A stretch of DNA of 64,000 bases from assembly GCA_965232255.1 (NCBI GenBank), contig OZ246962.1, positions 3,348,001-3,412,000 of the forward strand, in the 5' to 3' direction. Numbering within the stretch: position 1 is the first letter of the stretch; each line of letters starts with the position of its first letter. The stretch comes from Endozoicomonas sp965232255 (GTDB lineage Bacteria; Pseudomonadota; Gammaproteobacteria; Pseudomonadales; Endozoicomonadaceae). Below are positions 8,000-15,024 of the stretch, piece after piece. The position numbers were made by a program, and so were the translations under genes. Under the pieces are notes generated by a model. It was not told the origin of the DNA. It ran no database searches and saw nothing but the letters and a program-made list of their open reading frames with translations.

Positions 8000-8041
8000 C
8001 TCCCCACACCACCCGGCTTGCGGATCCGCACCGGGCGGTTC
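8000..8041 (-). ncRNA. Group II intron domain V
   Basis: On the minus strand: GAACCGCCCGGTGCG, loop GATC, then CGCAAGCCGGGTGGTGT. This is the characteristic hairpin of bacterial group II introns and overlaps the stop codon of the RT gene. A second hairpin, AGCTGGAGAAAGACCAGCT, follows as domain VI. Confidence 0.8.
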
Positions 8042-8870
8042 ACCGAGGATGGTGAAACCTGATCCATAAGTCTTTCAGTGAAACAAGCCCAAGGTTTGCA
8101 AGATAACTGTCGTTCAACGCCTGTTGCACCGCATAAGTTTTGCTCACCCGGTAATATCCTTTGCTACTGGCTGCGATCGAAGCGGCTTTGATGCGATCAA
8201 CGCCTAACATGACCAAATTTCTATAACGGGTTTTCGGCTTACGCCATTGCTTGATAAAGCAGCAACGGATGCGCCGACGTATCCATTGATCCAGCAGCAG
8301 TATGGGGCGGTAATATTCGGTTATTCTGAAATAACCCATCCAACCCCGGACATATTCAGCAAGCTTTCTCAGGCGGTAGCCCATCGAGACTCCCCAGCTT
8401 CGGCTGGTGAGCTTGAGGATTTTCTGCCTGAAGCGCTTCAGGCTCTTCTCTGACCAACGGATTTTCTTCCTTGTGAAGGTAAAGCCCAGAAACTCAGCTT
8501 CAGTTGCTTTTAGCACCTTGCTTTTGCTCTGATTTACCGTCAGTTTCAGCCGACGTTCAAGGTAGCGGGTAATGCTTTCCATGACCCGCTCCCCTGCCCG
8601 CTGGCTACCAACCAGTATCACGAAGTCATCACAGTAACGAGCAAAACAGTGTCCCCGGTACTCCAGTTCTTTGTCCAGGTCGTCGAGAAGTACATTAGAC
8701 AGCAGTGGCGAAAGAGGGCCACGTTGGGGCATACCTACCCGTGTGGGGTAGCATTGCCCATCAATCATGACACCAGCACGGAGGTAGCGGCCAATCAGTT
8801 TTAACAGGCGTTTGTCGTTAATCTTGCGGGAGACTCTCGACATGAGCACATCGTGGCTGACCGTATGATC

Positions 8871-8916
8871 ACCATGGAAGGTGGGAAGTCTGGTTTTGCA
8901 GGAGCAAAAACCAGCC
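8871..8916 (-). repeat. 46-bp hairpin insertion in the RT gene
   Basis: On the minus strand this block separates the codons for LSKFF from those for D..VSHDVL, which are contiguous in the family. It contains a strong hairpin, CTGGTTTTTGC/GCAAAACCAG with loop TCCT. It shares GCTCCTGC and a terminal TCCATG with the second insertion in the same gene. Confidence 0.6.
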
Positions 8917-9291
8917 AAAGAATTTGCTCAGGTCAACGTCAACCGCTTGGTGCAGCCCCTGCTTGATGTAGCCTTTAACCTGCTGTACGGCGTCTTGCGC
9001 AGACTTTCCCGGTCTGTAACCAAAACTGCTGGCAGAGAATTCCGGGTCAAGGATCGGTGACAACACTTGCACAATGGCCTGTTGTATTACCCTGTCCATA
9101 ACCGTTGGAATGCCCAGCAGTCGTTCGCCGCCATCGGGCTTTTCTATCACTGCCCGAAGGACGGGTGATGGCTTGTATGTTCCGTCTAACAAGGCTTGAC
9201 GTACTTGGGACCAGTGTTGCTTGGCAAAGTCAGGGTAAGCCTCGATCGTGACCCCATCAATACCGGGAGCTCCTTTGTTGCTTCTGACTTG

Positions 9292-9338
9292 TTTCTCGGC
9301 TCTGGCTCCTGCTTCGCCCTACCTCCTGCATCCATGCA
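9292..9338 (+). repeat. About 47-bp insertion in the RT gene, related to the first
   Basis: Removing this block joins the RT N-terminus (ANLLKAC) to VRSNKGAPG in one frame. Read on the plus strand it carries GCTCCTGC and TCCATGC at nearly the same spacing as the 8871-8916 block reads on the minus strand. The two may therefore be opposite-orientation copies of one small element. The hairpin is weaker here. Confidence 0.5.
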
Positions 9339-9521
9339 GTCGCATGCTTTCAACAGGTTGGCTGGTTCCAGTGCGCAACTTAACAGATCGTGGTTCAAAG
9401 CTGGTTAAAGATTCTGTCGCCAGACACAGCGTTTCGCCGGGCGGCTACACTGCACTGAGGGAATCAGTCTCCTCTTTGTCATCGGTGTTCAGTCCTTCGC
9501 TGACGACTCCTGTCGTACAGC

Positions 9522-9736
9522 AAAAAAAAGGGACATCCATAAATTCGATCATCAAAATTGACTAATCGACCATTCAGTCTATGTTTTCTTTTGGTTCATT
9601 CCACTGAAGAAAAATAACATGACAATTGCTCGAAAAAATCTCATAGACCCAGCTAGCACGCCTTATTATCACTGCATGGCTCGTTGTGTCCGCAGAGCCT
9701 TTCTTTGTGGTAAGGATAAGTTTTCTGGCAAGCAGA
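9522..9736 (+). pseudogene. Truncated 5' copy of the RAYT element
   Basis: This stretch repeats the left end and first 40 codons of the intact transposase element that starts at 9748, with a few substitutions. It includes the AAAAGGGACATCCATAAATTCG terminus and an ATG at 9619. It breaks off after codons for KDKFSGK, where the intact copy begins. Confidence 0.85.
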
Positions 9737-9747
9737 AAAAAGGGAAG

Positions 9748-11116
9748 AAAAAAGGGACACCCATAAATTCGATCATCAAAATTGACTAATCGACCATTCA
9801 GTCTATGTTTTCTTTTAGTTCATCCCACTGAAGAAAAATAACATGACAATTGCCCGAAAAAATCTCATAGATCCAGCCAGCACCCCTTATTATCACTGTA
9901 TGGCTCGCTGTGTCCGCAGAGCCTTCCTTTGTGGCAAGGACAAGTTTTCCGGCAAGAACTATGAGCATCGTCGGCAGTGGGTCGTTGATCGCTTGAAAGA
10001 GCTCTCCAGTATTTTTGCCCTGGAAATATGCGCCTACGCCGTAATGTCCAACCATTATCACGTAGTTCTTCATATCAACAAAAAGCAAGCCAAAAGCTGG
10101 GAAACCAAGGAAATTCTTTATCGCTGGACTCAGTTGTTTTCTGGTCCGTATTTAGTCCAACGCTACCTGGCAGGCGACGTTTTAGGCACGGCAGAGCTTT
10201 TGCATGTTGAAGAGTACGCGACAGAATATCGCAGCCGACTGATGGATATCAGCTGGTTTATGCGCTGTCTCAACGAGTACCTGGCCAGACTTGCCAATAA
10301 AGAAGACAACTGCAAAGGTCGCTTTTGGGAGGGGCGCTATAAAAGTCAGGCCCTCCTGGATGAGGCGGCATTACTGACTTGTATGGCCTACGTCGATCTG
10401 AACCCCATTCGAGCAAAAACAGCAGTAACGCCAGAAACCTCAAAATACACCTCTATCAAAGACAGAGTTGAAGCTTACCTGGGCACAACTGGTAAAAGGC
10501 AAAAAGAGTACTTAATGCCACTAAAAGTGCAGGGTCAGAATCCAGAGCAGGCAATACCATATCCACTCAGCAGTTATATTGCATTGGTTGACTGGTCCGG
10601 CAGAGTTATTCGAAAAGGAAAGCGTGGTCGTATAACTGAAAATATTCCACCTATTTTAGAACGTCTGGGCATTGATCCAAATGAATGGCTGGCAACGATG
10701 AGTCGGGGCAACTCATTTCGCCGTGCAGTTGGGAAGCTGCTCTCACTGAAGGTTTATGCAGAAAGTTGCGGAAAACATTGGGTTCACGGCATAACTGCGA
10801 GCAGTTGCCTTTATCATTCTTCTGCCTGAGAAACCTGTCCCTCACGCCATGACATACCCTTGCTACCAAACCATCAGGTAGCTGTGGCGAGCTCTGCGCA
10901 AGCTGGGAATTTCTTGATACCTTTCGTCAAAGTGCCTCTACAGCGAATGAACAGGTGGCTCAATAAGGCAACACTGCGTCCTAGCTAGCGAATCTGCTAA
11001 ACAGCTATTTTTCTTTATGGGCCAAATTAGCAAGCCATTGAGCTGCATTCGCATTCCAGCCATTCATCAAAGAATACAAAGGATAAAAGATAAAAATGGA
11101 TGTCCTTTTTCCTCTG
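9748..11116 (+). mobile_element. RAYT/IS200-like transposable element
   Basis: The left end AAAAAAGGGACACCCATAAAT and the right end AAAAATGGATGTCCTTTTTC (near 11093) are imperfect inverted repeats flanking one Y1-transposase gene. A second copy of the right-end region follows at 11133-11283, so the exact end is ambiguous. Confidence 0.6.
9843..10829 (+). CDS. REP-associated tyrosine transposase (Y1_Tnp)
   Basis: A 328-residue single-strand DNA transposase of the HUH superfamily. It shows AVMSNHYHVVLHI, the metal-binding HUH motif at about residues 64-76, then RFWEGRYKSQALLD and YVDLNPIRAKTA near residues 158-197, the conserved RAYT block with the candidate catalytic tyrosine. Such enzymes nick at hairpin ends using a covalent tyrosine link. 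The ATG at 9843 is shared with the truncated upstream copy. The C-terminal 100 residues are less conserved and look like a DNA-binding tail. The gene appears intact. Confidence 0.88.
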   Translation: MTIARKNLIDPASTPYYHCMARCVRRAFLCGKDKFSGKNYEHRRQWVVDRLKELSSIFALEICAYAVMSNHYHVVLHINKKQAKSWETKEILYRWTQLFSGPYLVQRYLAGDVLGTAELLHVEEYATEYRSRLMDISWFMRCLNEYLARLANKEDNCKGRFWEGRYKSQALLDEAALLTCMAYVDLNPIRAKTAVTPETSKYTSIKDRVEAYLGTTGKRQKEYLMPLKVQGQNPEQAIPYPLSSYIALVDWSGRVIRKGKRGRITENIPPILERLGIDPNEWLATMSRGNSFRRAVGKLLSLKVYAESCGKHWVHGITASSCLYHSSA

Positions 11117-11130
11117 CCTTTTTCCTCCCG
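10981..11130 (+). repeat. 150-bp direct repeat, copy 1 (RAYT right end)
   Basis: From CTAGCTAGCGAATCTGC to the pyrimidine-rich tail after ATGGATGTCC. It is nearly identical to 11133-11283. No gene is seen in 10830-11571 apart from these repeats. Confidence 0.85.
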
Positions 11131-11132
11131 TT

Positions 11133-11283
11133 CTAGCTAGCGAATCTGCTAAACAGCTATCTTTCTTTATGGGCCAAATTAGCAATCCATTGAGCTATAT
11201 TCGCATTCCAGTCATTCATCAAAGAATACAAAGGATAGAACTTAAAAATGGATGTCCTTTTTCTCCTTTCCTTTTTCTCTCCG
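11133..11283 (+). repeat. 150-bp direct repeat, copy 2 (RAYT right end)
   Basis: Second copy of the preceding repeat, two bases downstream, with about ten differences and the same ATGGATGTCCTTTTTC end. Two adjacent right ends suggest a lost or solo element. Confidence 0.85.
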
Positions 11284-11286
11284 TTT

Positions 11287-11577
11287 GATTTTCTTGATTC
11301 AATTAAAAGTATTGCACTGCAGTTGAGTCCATTTCATGCCTGGTGTCGAATTCTCACGAAAGCGACCTCATAATTTTTGAAAAATGGTCAGATTATTGCA
11401 GCTCAACCATTAATCAGCTCAGGATAAATGCTGGTATAGAGTTCAGTAGTTAGATTCAGGGGTTATCCCTGCAGGCATAGCTCAGGGGTGATCAACTGCT
11501 AAATTCAGCTTGAACAAATAGCGTCAGAGACAGTCCTAATAATAACAATAACCGCTGTTCATTGGTGTTGATTGTCT
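11287..11577 (+). repeat. Conserved 5' flank of TPR gene copy A
   Basis: About 285 non-coding bases beginning TTTTCTTGATTCAATT that recur at 14686-14972 before copy B. They probably contain the promoter and leader of these genes, but no clear -35/-10 pair was assigned. Confidence 0.8.
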
Positions 11578-14508
11578 ATGGATAATCCGTCCCCTTACCC
11601 GATCCCTCATCAATCGCCATCCCTCTCCAATGGAAATCAACACAGAAATGCCCCACCTTACATTCAATACTGCCCGTGGGGGAGGAAATTCTCACAACCA
11701 GAAGCACAACCGAGCTCTATGCCCATTTCCACTATGGGAAGATACGATCATAGAGATCACGGACAGCCTCAGGCTTGTCCAGCGCTGTCCCTTCGAAAAA
11801 CCGTCATCCATCCATCAGGCGGGGGGGATCCACAACACAGTAACAGGAACCGAATAAATGAAGGGTTTAAGTCCTTAAGACGGGCCCCACAACACGCCAT
11901 CAAAATCGCCGAAGAGATATTAACTCAAGGTTCCAAACTCTCTCAGCGTGACTATCAAAATGCCAGCCTGATACGAGTGAGAGCACTCTTCCAGTTAGGT
12001 AACTTTGATCATTGTCTGCAAATAATAGAGCAGATGGGTTCTCCATTGAACAAAGAATTGCTGATGGCAAAAGGCAGAGTGCTTCAGGCCAAAAACCGAT
12101 GGATGGACGCACTGCCTGTTTTTCTGGATCTGTATGATAATTACTCAACAACAGAAAAAGATAAAAAAGTTAATAGCCTGGCCCTTGGTCGGTATTACGA
12201 GAACATGGGCGGCAGGGATAACCTGAAACGGGCGCGGGACATCTTTATCCGGCTGCGTACCGGAGCCGCCTATGGTCAGGCTGACACACCCAGCGACGAC
12301 AAAGAGATCGAACTGACCCTTGGGCGGCTATATCAGGTCATGGGTGGCAGGGACAACCTGGAACGGGCACGGGATATCTTTATCCGACTGCGTACTCTGG
12401 CCGCCTTCGGTCAGGCCGACACCCCCTGCGACGACAAGACGATCGAACTAGCCCTTGGTCGGCTATACCAGGTCATGGGTGGCCGGGACAACCTGGAACG
12501 GGCACGGGATATCTTTATCCGGCTGCGTACCCTGGCCGCCTTCGGTCAGGTGGACACCCCCTGCGACGACAAGGCGATCGAACTGGCCCTTGGTCGGCTA
12601 TACCAGGTCATGGGGGGCACGGACAACCTGGAACGAGCACTGGACATCTTTATCCGGCTGCGTACCCTTGCCGCTTACGGTCAGGCGGACACTCCCTGCG
12701 ACGATAAGGCGATCGAACTGGCCCTTGGTCGGCTCTACCAGACCATGGGGGGCAGAGACAACCTGGAACGGGCGCTGGACATCTTTATCCGGCTACGTAC
12801 TCTGGCCGCCTTCGGTCAGGCGGACACCCCCTGCGACGACAAGGCGATCGAACTGACCCTTGGGCGGCATTACCAGATCATGGGTGGCAGAGACAACCTG
12901 GAACGGGCGCTGGACATCTTTATCCGGCTGCGTACTCTGGCCGCCTTCGGTCAGGCGGACACCCCCTGCGACGACAAGGCGATCGAACTGACCCTTGGGC
13001 GGCATTATCAGATCATGGGTGGCAGGGACAACCTGAAACGGGCGCTGGACATCTTTATCCAGCTGCGTACCCGAGCCGCCTATGGTCAGGCGAACACCCC
13101 CTGCGACGACAAAGAGATCGAACTGTCCCTTGGTCGGCTATACCAGACCATGGGTGGCAGAGACAACCTGGAGCGGGCGCGAGACATCTTTATCCGGCTG
13201 CGTACCCTGGGCGCCTACGGTCAGGCGGATACCCCCTGCGACGACAAGGCGATCGAACTGGCTCTTGGTCGGCTATACCAGACCATGGGTGGCAGGGACA
13301 ACCTGAAACGGGCGCTGGACATCTTTATCCGGCTACGTACCCTGGCCGCCTATGGTCAGGCGGACATCCCCAGCGACGACAAAGAGATCGAACTGACCCT
13401 CGGTCGGCATTACCAGATCATGGGTGGCAAAGACAACCTGGAACGGGCGCAGGACATCTTTATCCGACTGCGTACCCTGGCCGCCTTCGGTCAGGCGGAC
13501 ACCCCCTGCGACGACAAAGAGATCGAACTGGCCCTTGGTCGGCATTACCAGATCATGGGCGGCACGGACAACCTGGAACGGGCGCGAGACATCTTTATCC
13601 GACTGCGTACCCGAGCCGCCTATGGTCAGGTGGACACCCCCTGCGACGACAAGGCGCTCGAACTGACCCTTGGTCGACTATACCAGACCATGGGTGGGAG
13701 AGATAACCAGGAATGGGCGCTGGGTATCTTTATCCAGCTGCGTACCCAAGCCACCCATGGTCAGGCGGACACCCCCTGCGACGACAAAGAGATCGAACTG
13801 ACCCTTGGTCGGCTATACCAGACCATGGGTGGTAGAGATAACCAGGAACGAGCGCTGGACATCTTGATCCAGCTGCGTACCCGAGCCGCCTGTGGTCAGG
13901 CGGACACCCCCTGCGACGACAAAGAGATCGAACTGTCCCTTGGTCGGCTATACCAGACCATGGGTGGTAGAGATAACCAAGAACGGGCGCTGGACATCTT
14001 TACCCGCCTGCGCGCTCAGACCAACCATGATGGTCAGGCCGACATCCCCTGCGACGACAAAGAGATCGAACTGGCCGTTGCCGATATTTATACCGATTTA
14101 ATGAACTGGCACCTGTTCGATCAAATGCAGCTTAATAAAAGAGGCTTTACAGGACCAGAAGTGGACTTGTGTATCAGTATCCGTTACTTTCACGAATGCA
14201 TTTCTGGTACAGAGGATGATATGTCAGGGCTTTTGTCCAAAGCTATTCAATATGCCTGCAATGCAATAGAGGAAAGTCAGTATCTGGATGCTTCATCGTT
14301 TAGTCAGTTAGGACACTGCGTTCGTATCGCAGCTTCACTACCGACTGATCAAATACCGGATAGCCTGACCAGGGACGAATTGATCCCTCTTTTTTCTTCA
14401 TTTTTTAATGAAGCCAATAAGCTGAATCCGAAAAGGCAGGAATTACCTAAGAGTGAAGTTTGGAGAAAAAAAGAGCAGATTTTTTTAACATGGCTCCCGT
14501 CGAGATAA
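11578..14508 (+). CDS. TPR-like repeat protein, copy A (14 repeats)
   Basis: A 976-residue repeat protein. Residues about 1-100 are low-complexity and Pro/Gln-rich. About 100-200 contains degenerate TPR helices (RALFQLGNFDHCLQI, ALPVFLDLY). Then come 14 tandem units of 45 residues with the pattern LGRLYQ-MGGRDNLERALDIF-RLRT followed by GQADTPCDDKEIEL. The C-terminal 145 residues (from VADIYTDLMNWHLFDQ) are unique and shared with copy B. The helix pair in each unit fits TPR geometry with an 11-residue extension, so it should form a superhelical protein-binding scaffold. No signal peptide is seen. The start is the ATG at 11578, with a TTG two codons upstream. Function is unknown; large TPR proteins in symbionts often act on host partners. 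Confidence 0.85.
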   Translation: MDNPSPYPIPHQSPSLSNGNQHRNAPPYIQYCPWGRKFSQPEAQPSSMPISTMGRYDHRDHGQPQACPALSLRKTVIHPSGGGDPQHSNRNRINEGFKSLRRAPQHAIKIAEEILTQGSKLSQRDYQNASLIRVRALFQLGNFDHCLQIIEQMGSPLNKELLMAKGRVLQAKNRWMDALPVFLDLYDNYSTTEKDKKVNSLALGRYYENMGGRDNLKRARDIFIRLRTGAAYGQADTPSDDKEIELTLGRLYQVMGGRDNLERARDIFIRLRTLAAFGQADTPCDDKTIELALGRLYQVMGGRDNLERARDIFIRLRTLAAFGQVDTPCDDKAIELALGRLYQVMGGTDNLERALDIFIRLRTLAAYGQADTPCDDKAIELALGRLYQTMGGRDNLERALDIFIRLRTLAAFGQADTPCDDKAIELTLGRHYQIMGGRDNLERALDIFIRLRTLAAFGQADTPCDDKAIELTLGRHYQIMGGRDNLKRALDIFIQLRTRAAYGQANTPCDDKEIELSLGRLYQTMGGRDNLERARDIFIRLRTLGAYGQADTPCDDKAIELALGRLYQTMGGRDNLKRALDIFIRLRTLAAYGQADIPSDDKEIELTLGRHYQIMGGKDNLERAQDIFIRLRTLAAFGQADTPCDDKEIELALGRHYQIMGGTDNLERARDIFIRLRTRAAYGQVDTPCDDKALELTLGRLYQTMGGRDNQEWALGIFIQLRTQATHGQADTPCDDKEIELTLGRLYQTMGGRDNQERALDILIQLRTRAACGQADTPCDDKEIELSLGRLYQTMGGRDNQERALDIFTRLRAQTNHDGQADIPCDDKEIELAVADIYTDLMNWHLFDQMQLNKRGFTGPEVDLCISIRYFHECISGTEDDMSGLLSKAIQYACNAIEESQYLDASSFSQLGHCVRIAASLPTDQIPDSLTRDELIPLFSSFFNEANKLNPKRQELPKSEVWRKKEQIFLTWLPSR
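12180..14080 (+). repeat. 135-bp tandem repeat array in copy A
   Basis: Fourteen direct units of 135 bp, in frame, each encoding 45 residues. Marker GATCGAACT recurs exactly every 135 bases (for example 12306 and 12441). DNA identity between units is very high, including at third codon positions, pointing to recent expansion or gene conversion. One unit near 14030 has an extra codon. Confidence 0.95.
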
Positions 14509-14685
14509 CCTGCTGCACTCTGTAGACGCCCTTTAAACACATTGACTATTCATCGTTCGTTTGAGTAATCCTGAATCCCATAAGGAGTCTATTACTCGCA
14601 GCCCATTATTAATGATCTCAATTAAAGCTCACCGAATCAGGCAATCAAAAGAAAATAAAATTGCCGAATTACAAAGTCAGCTGTG

Positions 14686-14972
14686 TGCTTGATTCAATTA
14701 AAAGTATTGCACTGCAGTTGAGTCCATTTCAGGCATGGTGTCGAATTTTAACGAAAGCGACCTCATAATTTTTGAAAAATGAGCAGGTTATTGCAGCTCA
14801 ACGATTAATCAGATCAGGGTAAATGCTGGTATAGAGTTCAGTAGTTAGATTCAGAGGTTATCCCGGCCGGCATGGCTCAGGCGTGATCAACTGCTGAATT
14901 CAGCTTGAACAAATAGCGCCAGAGACAGTCCTAATAATAACAATAACCGCTGTTCATTGGTGTTGATTGTCT
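14686..14972 (+). repeat. Conserved 5' flank of TPR gene copy B
   Basis: Near-identical to 11287-11577. The duplication unit is about 3.4 kb. A third short trace, TTTTCTTGATTCAATT at about 17978, marks the end of the second unit. The 3' flank of copy A (14509-14685) likewise matches that of copy B (17764-17977), which carries about 35 extra bases. Confidence 0.85.
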
Positions 14973-15024
14973 ATGGATAATCCGGCCCCTTACCCGATCC
15001 CTCATCACTCGCCATCCCTCTCCT

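Larger units (their letters stand above)
8040..9398 (-). pseudogene. ltrA: Group II intron reverse transcriptase/maturase, frameshifted
   Basis: Three pieces in two frames make one RT of the group IIC type. The N-terminus (from 9398) has the EPANLL helix. The middle has GAPGIDGVTIEAYP and FGYRPGKSAQDAVQQV. The C-terminal piece (from about 8870) has MPQRGPLSPLLSN, the catalytic YCDD box, FLGFTF and a thumb/maturase region to the stop at 8040. The frame breaks coincide with two inserted blocks (8871-8916 and 9292-9338), which split DLSKFF|D...SHDVL and the region before SNKGAPG. Without the blocks the frame is restored. The catalytic residues are intact, so decay looks recent. Confidence 0.88.
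7971..9521 (-). mobile_element. Degenerate group II intron inserted in an attC site
   Basis: Read on the minus strand, a reverse transcriptase gene is followed by ribozyme domain V and a domain VI-like hairpin (AGCTGG...CCAGCT) ending at the attC remnant. Insertion into the bottom strand of an attC is the known habit of group IIC-attC introns. The 5' end is missing: only about 120 bases precede the RT start before a RAYT element begins, far less than domains I-III need. With the broken RT this copy cannot splice or move. The exact 3' boundary lies within ATAAATCG near 7968-7975. Confidence 0.75.

Noticed and set aside
7971..9398. A retron or abortive-infection reverse transcriptase beside the Septu-like genes
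   Set aside because: The RT has group II intron motifs, is on the opposite strand, is followed by domain V and is broken. It is an intron, not part of the defence system.
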